Source: Marinomonas sp. TW1 (GTDB lineage: Bacteria; Pseudomonadota; Gammaproteobacteria; Pseudomonadales; Marinomonadaceae). Taken from it: a DNA stretch of 64,000 nt. Positions 53,176-61,610 of the stretch are shown piece by piece. The DNA lies in NCBI RefSeq assembly GCF_001625355.1, contig NZ_JSEE01000016.1:26332-90331 (forward strand), in the 5' to 3' direction. Below the pieces are notes generated by a model, which did not search any database, was not told where the DNA came from, and saw nothing but the letters and a program-made list of their open reading frames with translations. A program made the position numbers and the translations under genes. The stretch's first letter is position 1. Every line of letters begins with the position of its first letter.

Positions 53176-53688
53176 TTATTCTTCGGTTATCAAATCACTA
53201 GGGTCAATCAAACCATGTTCCGCTGCGATTTGCAGCAGTTGAATAATTAGCTCATCCGGGGCCAGTAAATGCAAAGGAGTATGGCGACCTTGTTCTTCAA
53301 ATGCCTCGCTTAAATTGACTCCTTGTTCTTCAAACCAATGGTGAATGCTTTGTACTTCAAAGCTTGGGTCCAAGCCTTTAATGTCGTATGTGGCATCCAC
53401 TAATGTGGTCATCAATTCTGGGTCTAGGGCATAGATAACATCGGTATCAAATTCATTTGTCCATTCCGCTAAAATATCACTGCCTTCAAAACCAAATTCG
53501 TAAAGCTGTTGTTCATCTAAGTCGTGTGGATTTTGTTCAATGCTATGTTGCTCTAGCCATTCGTCATCTGGAATAACAAGTACTTCTTTTACTTGAGCCT
53601 CGTGGGTTGACCAAGTGAAAAGGAGTGGAAAAGCTGGGTCGTCAGAAGAGTTGGCGACAGCCGTGATGAATATAGGTAAACTTGCCAT
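53176..53688 (-). CDS. Degenerate DEDDh exonuclease-like protein
   Basis: A 170-residue acidic protein not confidently recognised. The order of segments resembles small RNase T/DnaQ-fold exonucleases: an opening strand LPIFITAVANSSDDP, then PLLFTWSTHEAQVKEVLVIPDDEW, a helix with LYEFGFEGSDILAEWTNEFDTDVIYALDPE, and a closing HTPLHLLAPDELIIQLLQI that mirrors the usual H-x4-D helix. The first acidic pair (D-x-E) is replaced by neutral residues, so it would lack catalysis. No signal peptide. It is divergent from the M14 peptidase gene at 53724. Conserved hypothetical; fold call is by eye. Confidence 0.4.
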   Translation of the reverse strand: MASLPIFITAVANSSDDPAFPLLFTWSTHEAQVKEVLVIPDDEWLEQHSIEQNPHDLDEQQLYEFGFEGSDILAEWTNEFDTDVIYALDPELMTTLVDATYDIKGLDPSFEVQSIHHWFEEQGVNLSEAFEEQGRHTPLHLLAPDELIIQLLQIAAEHGLIDPSDLITEE

Positions 53689-53723
53689 AATTTAGAACCA
53701 ATGTTGCTTGTTAAGGAAGAAAC

Positions 53724-54872
53724 ATGACCAGCCGAATCAAGATCAGCAGTGCATTTGATGGTGGAAATATTTCCGTTGTTAATGCATTAGAGCCGGACAA
53801 TATTAGAGTAAAGATCCCCCATGATACAAACTCTAAATTTTTGCAGTGGTTTTACTTTCGTCTTCAAGGTGGCATGGGCGAAGAATGCGTGATTCATTTC
53901 GACAATGCCAGTGAGGCGGCTTACCCTGATGGTTGGGTGGATTACCAAGCTGTAGCGTCTTATGACCGAGAAGAGTGGTTTCGTGTACCAACTGAGTATC
54001 TGGACGGCAAATTAGTCATTCGTCATCAACCAGAGCAGGATAGTATTTATTACGCTTATTTTGCTCCTTATAGTTACGAGCGCCATTTAGATATGATTGC
54101 ATGGGCGGCAAGCCATGAGGATTGTATAACAGATCATTTAGGCGAAACCGCTGAAGGTCGCGATATTACTTTGCTCGAGGTCAGTAAAACGCAAGGTCTG
54201 GCGAAGAATATTTGGATCATAGCGCGACAGCATCCAGGCGAAACCATGGCAGAGTGGTTCGTAGAAGGCCTATTGGAACGACTGTTTGATGAATCTCATC
54301 CTGTGGCTCGCAGTCTGTTGCAAAACTGTCGCTTCTACGTAGTGCCTCATATGAATCCTGATGGCGCTGTGCATGGTAATTTACGGGTTAATTCAAAGGG
54401 GGTGAATTTGAATCGTGAATGGAAAAATCCAACCCAGGAGTTTAGTCCTGAAGTCTTAGCCGTACAGAAAAAAATGGCGGAAACAGGCGTGGATCTTTTC
54501 CTCGACATTCATGGTGATGAAGCCTTACCCGTTAATTTTGTCGATGGTTGTCAGGGAATCCCTTCTTTTGATGAACGAATGCAGGGTATGGAAACCTTAT
54601 TTAAAGATGTGTTTAAGGTAGTTAGTCCAGATTTTCAGACCGACGTGGGTTATACGCCGGATCAGTTTGGTGAAGCGAATTTAACCGTTGCCACCAAATG
54701 GGTAGGTGAAACTTACCGTTGTTTGTCTTTTACATTGGAGATGCCATTTAAAGACAATCAGAATTTGCCTGATGAAGCCGTAGGGTGGTCGCCTGAACGT
54801 GCGAAGATATTGGGCGCAGATGTTCTTTATCCAATATACCAAGTGATCCAAAGTGCTTACATGAAGGCGTAA
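53724..54872 (+). CDS. M14-type cytosolic zinc carboxypeptidase
   Basis: A 382-residue M14 peptidase of the cytosolic carboxypeptidase (CCP-like) group. An N-terminal beta-sandwich domain (about 1-125, including [13 protein letters not shown]) precedes the catalytic domain. Zinc ligands are H170 and E173 in [12 protein letters not shown] and H263 in LDIHGDEA. The catalytic glutamate is E339 in [28 protein letters not shown] is the substrate-binding stretch. No signal peptide. Bacterial members probably trim C-terminal residues from peptides or proteins; target unknown. Confidence 0.92.
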   Translation: MTSRIKISSAFDGGNISVVNALEPDNIRVKIPHDTNSKFLQWFYFRLQGGMGEECVIHFDNASEAAYPDGWVDYQAVASYDREEWFRVPTEYLDGKLVIRHQPEQDSIYYAYFAPYSYERHLDMIAWAASHEDCITDHLGETAEGRDITLLEVSKTQGLAKNIWIIARQHPGETMAEWFVEGLLERLFDESHPVARSLLQNCRFYVVPHMNPDGAVHGNLRVNSKGVNLNREWKNPTQEFSPEVLAVQKKMAETGVDLFLDIHGDEALPVNFVDGCQGIPSFDERMQGMETLFKDVFKVVSPDFQTDVGYTPDQFGEANLTVATKWVGETYRCLSFTLEMPFKDNQNLPDEAVGWSPERAKILGADVLYPIYQVIQSAYMKA

Positions 54873-54907
54873 GCCATCATTGTTTAATTTTTATTAGGAA
54901 GATAAAT

Positions 54908-55480
54908 ATGCCTAAGGCTAGTGAGATTAAAAAAAATGCCGCCATTGAACTTGATGGCAAAACCTACATTATAAAAGACATTGAGCGCTCTGTTCCTCAA
55001 GGTCGTTCGGGTGGTAGTTTATATCGAATGCGTATGTACGATGTGGTTTCAGGCCGAAAATTGGACGAAACCTTTAAAGATACAGACATGATTAATATGG
55101 CAGATTTAATTCGTCGTCCAGCCGTTTTTTCTTATCTGGATGGTGAAGAATATGTCTTCATGGACAATGAAGACTATACACCTTATAACTTAAGCAAAGC
55201 CGCCATCGAAGAAGAAACATTATTCTTGAATGAAGAAACCAGTGGTATTCAAGTCGTTCTGGTGAATGATGTACCAGTGGCCTTGGATATGCCAACCAAT
55301 GTTGAATTAGAAGTTATTGAGACGGATCCATCAATCAAAGGCGCGTCTGCGACTTCTCGAACCAAACCGGCGGTGTTATCAACTGGTGCTGTAATACAAG
55401 TGCCAGAACATATTTCAACAGGTGACCGTATTAAAGTGAATGTTGAAGAGCGTAAATTCGCTGGCCGCGCAGAAAAGTAA
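54908..55480 (+). CDS. efpL: Elongation factor P-like protein EfpL (YeiP)
   Basis: A 190-residue EF-P paralogue with exactly the usual YeiP length. The N-terminal domain starts [20 protein letters not shown], and the functional loop near residue 30 reads [15 protein letters not shown], with an arginine-containing tip instead of the modified lysine of EF-P. The C-terminal OB domain contains [20 protein letters not shown]. EfpL helps ribosomes through proline-rich and other difficult motifs. It lies 35 bases after the carboxypeptidase gene and is followed by a terminator. Confidence 0.95.
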   Translation: MPKASEIKKNAAIELDGKTYIIKDIERSVPQGRSGGSLYRMRMYDVVSGRKLDETFKDTDMINMADLIRRPAVFSYLDGEEYVFMDNEDYTPYNLSKAAIEEETLFLNEETSGIQVVLVNDVPVALDMPTNVELEVIETDPSIKGASATSRTKPAVLSTGAVIQVPEHISTGDRIKVNVEERKFAGRAEK

Positions 55481-55580
55481 TCTTGTGACGTGGTTCGTGA
55501 GGAATTTCTAAGAGTACGGAAATGTACTCGAAGAGAATCGTTACGAACTACAAAGAATAAACTTAAACGGTTGAAAGTGT

Positions 55581-55610
55581 AAAAAGCATTGCGATACGCA
55601 ATGCTTTTTT
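55581..55610. terminator. Terminator between efpL and trmJ
   Basis: AAAAAGCATTGCG (55581-55593), loop ATA, CGCAATGCTTTTT (55597-55609): a perfect 13-bp stem with A- and T-runs, serving both convergent genes. Confidence 0.93.
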
Positions 55611-55632
55611 GTATTTCAAGTGTATTGATCAA

Positions 55633-56427
55633 TCAAGAAGAGCTGGAGTTTGATGAACCTTGGTCGTTCTCTGATTTAGATTGGTCAGTTTGTTGGTGAT
55701 TATTGGCTTCCACTAAACCTGCTTCTCTTTGCACCGCAGCCAACACGCCACGCAAAATACCCAGTTCTTGTTTTTCAGGGCGTGAGCGATTAAAAAAACG
55801 ATGTAATTTATCGAGCACTTTTCCTGGGTGATTGCGGACAATGAAATTGATGCCGTAAAGTGTTTCTTCAAGATGATCATAAAAAAGATCCATGTCCTTT
55901 TTATGTGGGTACGCAGGTGTTTCTTTCTGCATAAAATCTTTATTTTGATTGGCCATCCAAATTTCGTAAGCGACAATTTGTACGGCTTGAGAAATGTTCA
56001 ACACAGGGTATTCATCGTTCGCATCAATATAAACTTGGCGATGGCACTGCGCAATTTCCTCGTTTAACAATCCAGTGGTTTCACGACCAAAGACAATGGC
56101 GACTTGATGAGTGGCCGCTTCAGGAATAACGCTTTCAGCACATTCACGAGCATTCATGATGGGTAATTGAAAGGTTCTATGGCGGGCACTGGTGCCAATA
56201 ACCAAACTGCAATCCGCTATGGCTTCTTCAAGCGTAGGGACGATAGTGGCATTTTCGAGTAAGTCCACTGCACCCGCGGCGCGGCTAGTGGCTTCTTCAG
56301 AAGGGTAGTCATTCGGATCTACCAGATAAAGGTTGGTTAATCCCATGTTTTTCATTGCACGGGCAATAGCCCCTACATTACCTGGGTGAAAAGTATTGAT
56401 TAAAACGATACGAATGTTGCTTAGCAT
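55633..56427 (-). CDS. trmJ: tRNA (cytidine/uridine-2'-O-)-methyltransferase TrmJ
   Basis: A 264-residue SPOUT methyltransferase that modifies the ribose at position 32 of several tRNAs. The SPOUT start NIRIVLINTFHPGNVGAIAR with AMKNMGLTNLYLVDP, the middle VAIVFGRETTGLLNEE and the SAM-knot NISQAVQIVAYEIW are all clear. The C-terminal extension with HRFFNRSRPEKQELGILRG is typical of TrmJ and serves dimerisation and tRNA binding. Ends in a poly-Ser tail. Confidence 0.95.
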   Translation of the reverse strand: MLSNIRIVLINTFHPGNVGAIARAMKNMGLTNLYLVDPNDYPSEEATSRAAGAVDLLENATIVPTLEEAIADCSLVIGTSARHRTFQLPIMNARECAESVIPEAATHQVAIVFGRETTGLLNEEIAQCHRQVYIDANDEYPVLNISQAVQIVAYEIWMANQNKDFMQKETPAYPHKKDMDLFYDHLEETLYGINFIVRNHPGKVLDKLHRFFNRSRPEKQELGILRGVLAAVQREAGLVEANNHQQTDQSKSENDQGSSNSSSS

Positions 56428-56465
56428 GGATATGAATTACTCGATAAATTGGCTTTACAATGGGG

Positions 56466-57758
56466 TTATAAATTACTCAAGGTAAGGGTTTGTTCTGTGC
56501 TGGCAAAGTCCACTTTATCAAGGATAATGCGTTGTTTATCATTGAAGAGAAATTGCTGGCAGGCCTGATGATACAGGGATCCTGTTTCTAGCACCAATCG
56601 ATATTGGCCTCTAGGAATGAAGTTGGCTGCAAAAGCTTGTTTTTTATTCAGATAGATCGAAAATGGCGGTTTGCCATCGAACGACTGAAAGGTTAATAAA
56701 CTTTGTGTTGGCAGCTGATTTAAAATACGTAAGCGGCTATTGCCTTGGGCGGATCCTATGAGCTCACCGTGATCGGGGGCAATGCCAGGATAACCGAAAC
56801 ACCCCGTTTTTCTGGCATTACTGATACTGCCGAAGCCGCTAGATTGAGCGGGTAGCCAACCATTTTTATTTTGATAGCGAATGCTTAACCAATTACCTTG
56901 TTGCTTAAAGACCTGAATATCCACTTGAGCGGGTAAGTTTTCAAGCACTTTACTCGTGCGATCCGGTTCGGCAAAAAGTGAGCTTGCTTGTAAGGTGTGG
57001 TTAGTACCAATTCGAAACTGAGGGTATAAGCCGGCCACAAATGCTGGGGTTGGATTGTTCAGTTCCGATTCTGACGTTTGATTTTGCCAATATAACGTGG
57101 CGTAAATACCCGCGGCAAAACAGGCAATGTAAGTGGCTGCTCGAAAAGCCGCCTTGGCCGCATCTAGTTTCACCGCATAGATTTTGGGGCGCTCCACTGT
57201 CGATTGCGCTTCTACTTCATCGTCTATAAAGCTTTGATAAGGTGGGATGTCGTAATTTGTTTGCTGATTTGTTGACCCCTTATATCCTTCCGATGTGAAA
57301 TTTTCTGATGCTTTGAAAGCTTCCTCATAAAGTGCTTTGATACGCTTCTCATTAAGCGTATTACGAGCCGATTTGATGGCGTCATTACGTGCTTTTTCTT
57401 GATGAGCATTATTGCGTTTCATTTCTTCATAAGCGCGTTGTCGCTCACGAATAAACGCTTCTTGTTCTTTATCGCTTGCGCTATCGGAATGGCGGTTTTG
57501 ATGAAACCCAGCGTTCTGAAATGGATCTGCTTGGGTAAAGGAAAAAGGTTTCCAGTCAGCGGTTTGAGCACCTTGACGAATGGCGTTTTGGACATTTTCA
57601 TAAGCCGCTTGTAAGCGCTGGAAATGTTCTGTGGTATCCGTCTCGGGGTTTTTGTCTGGGTGATACTTCCTCGCTAGACGTCTAAAAGCACTTTTGGCTT
57701 CTTGCTCACTTGCATTGGTCGGGATTTCCAGCAGCTGATAGTCGTCTATTAGGCTCAT
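56466..57758 (-). CDS. J-domain protein with transmembrane helix and SH3-like domain
   Basis: A 430-residue protein. The N-terminal J domain (about 1-60) carries the HPD motif (33-35) in RKYHPDKNPETD, so it can stimulate a DnaK-type Hsp70. A charged coiled-coil-like region follows (95-150). One transmembrane helix lies at about 205-224, and an SH3-like segment at about 255-305 (LFAEPDRTSKVLENLPAQ, GNWLSIRYQNKNGWLPA), probably periplasmic. The C-terminal 120 residues look beta-rich with one conserved-looking cysteine. It lies just downstream of the GGDEF/EAL gene. The family is unrecognised; the combination would bridge cytoplasmic Hsp70 and the envelope. Confidence 0.7.
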   Translation of the reverse strand: MSLIDDYQLLEIPTNASEQEAKSAFRRLARKYHPDKNPETDTTEHFQRLQAAYENVQNAIRQGAQTADWKPFSFTQADPFQNAGFHQNRHSDSASDKEQEAFIRERQRAYEEMKRNNAHQEKARNDAIKSARNTLNEKRIKALYEEAFKASENFTSEGYKGSTNQQTNYDIPPYQSFIDDEVEAQSTVERPKIYAVKLDAAKAAFRAATYIACFAAGIYATLYWQNQTSESELNNPTPAFVAGLYPQFRIGTNHTLQASSLFAEPDRTSKVLENLPAQVDIQVFKQQGNWLSIRYQNKNGWLPAQSSGFGSISNARKTGCFGYPGIAPDHGELIGSAQGNSRLRILNQLPTQSLLTFQSFDGKPPFSIYLNKKQAFAANFIPRGQYRLVLETGSLYHQACQQFLFNDKQRIILDKVDFASTEQTLTLSNL

Positions 57759-57827
57759 GATGTTCTATATAATGTGTCTTCAACTAGCGATGAGGTTCAT
57801 TATGCCTGAATTCGAGAGAGGTACAAA

Positions 57828-60299
57828 CTATTCACAAAAGCTGTCCTCCAGTAGCCTTAAATAGTCATCTGGTGTCATGGGTTTGTATAGGTAATAACCT
57901 TGCCCGATTTCACAGTGCCAGTCTTTGAGGGTTTGCAAAGTTTGTTGATCTTCAATGCCTTCTGCGACACTGGTAATGTTTAATTGTTGGCAAAGGCGAA
58001 TCATATTTTGACAAAGGTATTGATTGGATTTTTGATTAAACAGACCCATGACAAAAAACTGATCTATTTTCAGTTCATTGGTTTTTAGTGCAACCAAATT
58101 CAGCATAGAACTGTAACCGATACCAAAGTCATCGATGGATAATTTAAAGCCTGCGGCATACAGTTCTTCAACATTATTCTTCACGATGTCGTTATTGTGA
58201 AACATGCTGGTTTCCGTAATTTCGATGGTAAATTGTTCTGGGATTAGCTGATGCACATTGATGCTGGTGATGACCTTTTGTGCAAAATGTGCCTGCAGTA
58301 AATCCAAGGCAGAAATGTTTAGAGACAAACTGCTTGTCTTGAGAATCGCTTGCTGCTGACCTGCCCAAGCAAACACTTTTTCAAACAACATTTCGGTTAA
58401 TGGATAAATCAAACCGGCTTGTTCCGCTAATGGGACAAATTCGCCAGGTGAAACCGCTCCTAATTGTGTGTTGTGCCAGCGTAATAATACTTCTCCACCA
58501 ATAATTTTATTGGTTCGTAAACAAACTTGAGGTTGGATGTGGTAATGAAGTTTGCCGTTGCGAATGTCTTCTCGTAATAGAGTGATAATCGTGAGTTGTT
58601 GTGCGTGATCACTTTTAAGTTCATCGGTGAAAGGAACCCAAGTATCGGAAGAGAAGTTAACCGAATTATGAGCAATAAGCGCATTTTGATAGAGCTTATC
58701 CAGGTTGTTGGCTTGGCTTGGGAAGAGGGCGCTGCCCATTTTGTATTGGTGACGGAATTGTATTTTGTTGAGTAATGTTGGGTGTTCCAACATTTGTTGA
58801 ATTTTCTGGATTTGTGTTTTTAGTACATTTGGCGTGGTGCTGATAAAGGCCAAATTGTTCGCAGTCATTCTTATGAGTTTTTTATGGGTTTTGTTAGGCA
58901 AATGGAACGCCTGCAGTCCTTCAATGGTTTGCAGGTGCCGATGGATGTCTTGCATTAATTCGCACATCACGGCATCGGCTTTGGCGGGACCGAAAGCTTG
59001 ACTTAGGGCATGATGATTAATGATGTCTATGATAACCAGAGCCATGGGATCTTGGTTTTTAATGTGTGACTGAAGCTGATTTGGTAACTCATCAAAATAA
59101 AATGAGCGATTGGGTAAACCAGTTGATTGGTCCGTTAACAGCTGTAATTGTCGGTTTCGTTCACTTTGCTTTGCTTTATCCGCTAGTGCAAAGGAAAAAC
59201 CAAGCAATTGAATAATGCTAAAAGCAGGGAAAATAGCCTCAGTGAAATCGTTTATTGGAATCCATTTCCAGAACAATAAGGTGTTGATGAGACTGCCAAA
59301 GATCAGAAAGAACCATGAGAACAGATAAAACCTAACGGCCAGGAAGCCTCGTAAGAAAGCTTTGACACCCCAATAAGTACAGCTAATAAATAGAAACACC
59401 TCTATTCCGGCGAATAATATTGCGATGGTTTTGACTTGGAAAAAAACGATGCTCAGCAGAAAGAAAACAAATACCCAGTCACCATAACGCGCAATAAAGC
59501 TGTTAGGCGAAGGCACTTTTACTTCCCGAAGGAAATGCAAGCTAAAGCGGAATAGCAACCAAGTACCAACACCAAAAAGGAGGAAAATATTTGTCACTAA
59601 CCACTGGCTGATGGTTTCATTAAACAGCCATCGACTAAAGCCAGTGATGATGGAAAGGGCAATAAATACGAGCGCATTTAAACCAAGGTAATAAATAAAA
59701 CCGGCTTGTCTCAACATGGTGAAGAGTAAGGCATTGTGTGCCAATAAAATAACAAGGCAACTGATGATGGCGGTCCAGAATATCAGTTTTTGCTGTCGAC
59801 TAAATTCCGCCTCGGTGCTATTAAGCACTCGCATTGGTGTCAGTAAGGGGATATTACCTGCTTTGCGAATGAGTAAATGGGTTTCATTAAAGGGTGATAA
59901 GGTGATCGGGATAAGAATGCCGTCATAAACCGCACTCAGCTTGTTCCAGTTCTGTAACGCGCCACGACTTAAATGCTCTACTAATTGAGTGTCATGGAAA
60001 ACATAAAAATCCAATTCTTCAATGACGTAATAATCTAACTCCAAATAAAATGTCTGTTTCGAAAATGGGTAGGCCTTGGGAAACGTGATTTTGTGCCAAT
60101 AGGCGTGGTTCGAGAAGTCTTGTGATTTCTCATACAAGTCTGTGCTGTAGTCTTGGTATAACGCTTCTTTTGGTGTTAAGGGTGTTTTTTCTGCAAAAGT
60201 TGGAAAGGCATTGGTGTCAGTTTGAATGTCATAGGACCAAGAGGCTGGTGAGGCGAGCAAGGCGATTAATAGGTAAAATAATTTTATACAAGAGTTCAT
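57828..60299 (-). CDS. 7TMR-DISM / degenerate GGDEF / EAL protein
   Basis: An 823-residue protein from ATG 60299 (the frame runs on to 60422, but the signal peptide MNSCIKLFYLLIALLASPAS begins here). A periplasmic 7TMR-DISM-type extracellular domain (about 25-180) is followed by seven or eight transmembrane helices (about 185-390). The GGDEF domain is degenerate, with TANNLAF where the active-site motif should be. The EAL domain begins EVLLRW instead of EALLRW, and retains ITETSM, SIDDFGIGYSSM, LKIDQFF and VAEGIED. It is probably a c-di-GMP phosphodiesterase responding to an envelope signal. Confidence 0.85.
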   Translation of the reverse strand: MNSCIKLFYLLIALLASPASWSYDIQTDTNAFPTFAEKTPLTPKEALYQDYSTDLYEKSQDFSNHAYWHKITFPKAYPFSKQTFYLELDYYVIEELDFYVFHDTQLVEHLSRGALQNWNKLSAVYDGILIPITLSPFNETHLLIRKAGNIPLLTPMRVLNSTEAEFSRQQKLIFWTAIISCLVILLAHNALLFTMLRQAGFIYYLGLNALVFIALSIITGFSRWLFNETISQWLVTNIFLLFGVGTWLLFRFSLHFLREVKVPSPNSFIARYGDWVFVFFLLSIVFFQVKTIAILFAGIEVFLFISCTYWGVKAFLRGFLAVRFYLFSWFFLIFGSLINTLLFWKWIPINDFTEAIFPAFSIIQLLGFSFALADKAKQSERNRQLQLLTDQSTGLPNRSFYFDELPNQLQSHIKNQDPMALVIIDIINHHALSQAFGPAKADAVMCELMQDIHRHLQTIEGLQAFHLPNKTHKKLIRMTANNLAFISTTPNVLKTQIQKIQQMLEHPTLLNKIQFRHQYKMGSALFPSQANNLDKLYQNALIAHNSVNFSSDTWVPFTDELKSDHAQQLTIITLLREDIRNGKLHYHIQPQVCLRTNKIIGGEVLLRWHNTQLGAVSPGEFVPLAEQAGLIYPLTEMLFEKVFAWAGQQQAILKTSSLSLNISALDLLQAHFAQKVITSINVHQLIPEQFTIEITETSMFHNNDIVKNNVEELYAAGFKLSIDDFGIGYSSMLNLVALKTNELKIDQFFVMGLFNQKSNQYLCQNMIRLCQQLNITSVAEGIEDQQTLQTLKDWHCEIGQGYYLYKPMTPDDYLRLLEDSFCE

Positions 60300-60413
60300 T
60301 CCCCAAATGCCCCATCTCAATTTGAAACTTCTCCCAGTTTTGGCTTGCAATCCGTTCGGCTTTCTTAAAATATAGGTGAAATTTTCAATTATGTTGATTT
60401 GTTTAGGATATAT

Positions 60414-60902
60414 ATGAGTCACTCGTTAACGCATTTAGATCACTATGGACATGCTCACATGGTGGATGTTTCTGATAAATCCCCATCAAAACGCACAGCG
60501 ACAGCACGTGGTGTGTTGACGATGAAACCAGACACCTTAACTAAAATATTGGCGGGTGGTTTGGCAAAAGGTGATGTTTTGGCAACAGCGAGAATCGCAG
60601 GTATTCAAGCTGCAAAGAAAACGTCAGACCTAATTCCTCTCTGTCATCCATTGATGCTAACCAAGGTCAGTGTAGAGATTGCGCAATTAAATGAACACCA
60701 ATTAGAAGTACTTTGTACCTGTGCACTGTCCGGTAAAACGGGGGTGGAGATGGAAGCGTTAACCGGTGTCAGTGTAGCCGCGTTAACCTTATATGACATG
60801 TGTAAAGCGGTAGACAAAGGCATTGTTATTGAGAATGTGCAGTTGGTACAGAAAACAGGTGGCAAGAGTGGTGATTGGAGTGTCACAAATGAGTCGAATT
60901 AA
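60414..60902 (+). CDS. moaC: Cyclic pyranopterin monophosphate synthase MoaC
   Basis: A 162-residue enzyme that, with MoaA, converts GTP to cyclic pyranopterin monophosphate in molybdenum cofactor synthesis. ATG 60414 is chosen because the sequence then starts [20 protein letters not shown] like other MoaC proteins. Conserved [14 protein letters not shown] and [20 protein letters not shown] with DMCKAVDKG are present. First gene of moaCDE; moaA is not in the window. The 3' end overlaps moaD by 14 bases. Confidence 0.96.
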   Translation: MSHSLTHLDHYGHAHMVDVSDKSPSKRTATARGVLTMKPDTLTKILAGGLAKGDVLATARIAGIQAAKKTSDLIPLCHPLMLTKVSVEIAQLNEHQLEVLCTCALSGKTGVEMEALTGVSVAALTLYDMCKAVDKGIVIENVQLVQKTGGKSGDWSVTNESN

Positions 60903-61143
60903 CGTGGTCTTTTTTGCTTCATTAAGAGAAAAACTGGCCATGGCGGAGTATCAACTTGAGGTTGAGTTGCCATTAAGTGTGGCGGATTTAAAACAAGCTT
61001 TAGCCAGAGAAATAGACACAGGGCATCATTTATTAGAGAAAACGGTGCATTCATCGGTGGATTTCGAATTCACTCGAGATCAGGACATGATACCGAGCTC
61101 AGCCCGTGAAGTCGCTTTTTTCCCAGCGGTCACCGGAGGCTAG
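60889..61143 (+). CDS. moaD: Molybdopterin synthase sulfur carrier subunit MoaD
   Basis: An 84-residue ubiquitin-like protein ending in VTGG; the Gly-Gly tail is adenylated and thiocarboxylated to carry sulfur for molybdopterin synthesis. ATG 60889 ([14 protein letters not shown]) fits the usual MoaD start; the longer frame from 60823 would run inside moaC. It overlaps moaC and ends directly before moaE. Confidence 0.95.
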   Translation: MSRINVVFFASLREKLAMAEYQLEVELPLSVADLKQALAREIDTGHHLLEKTVHSSVDFEFTRDQDMIPSSAREVAFFPAVTGG

Positions 61144-61590
61144 ATGATTCAGGTACAAGAGCAAGACTTCCACGTTCAAGAGCTATATCAGAGTTTATTG
61201 GAAGCGAACGTGACGGGCGCTGTGGCGATGTTTGTCGGTTTGGTTAGGCATTTTTCGGATTTGCCAGTCGAAGACTGTGGTTTTGAGTTAGAACATTATC
61301 CTGGCATGACAGAGCACAACCTAAAAAGTATTGTGAATGAAGCGAAAGAGAGGTGGCCTTTACTTGATGTCACCGTAGTACATAGGGTTGGCCGATTGTC
61401 CATTAATGACCAGATTGTGTTTGTAGGGGTGAGTGCAGCGCACCGAGCAGAAGCGTTTGCTGCCTGTGACTTTATTATGGATTATTTAAAGAGTCGGGCT
61501 GCTTTTTGGAAGAAAGAAACCCAAGGCGAGAATGGCCAGTGGGTTTCAGCCGTTGAAAAAGATGAGTTAAGTCTAAAACGTTGGTCTTAA
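61144..61590 (+). CDS. moaE: Molybdopterin synthase catalytic subunit MoaE
   Basis: A 148-residue subunit that, with MoaD, adds the dithiolene sulfurs to form molybdopterin. Family marks are GAVAMFVGLVRHFSD, LELEHYPGM-like FELEHYPGMTE, VVHRVGRLSINDQIVFVGVS, AHRAEAFAACDFIMDYLK and the catalytic-lysine region AAFWKKE. It starts on the base after the moaD stop. The gene ends 20 bases before the convergent recombinase gene. Confidence 0.96.
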   Translation: MIQVQEQDFHVQELYQSLLEANVTGAVAMFVGLVRHFSDLPVEDCGFELEHYPGMTEHNLKSIVNEAKERWPLLDVTVVHRVGRLSINDQIVFVGVSAAHRAEAFAACDFIMDYLKSRAAFWKKETQGENGQWVSAVEKDELSLKRWS

Positions 61591-61610
61591 CGTTTTTACT
61601 CATACGCGTA

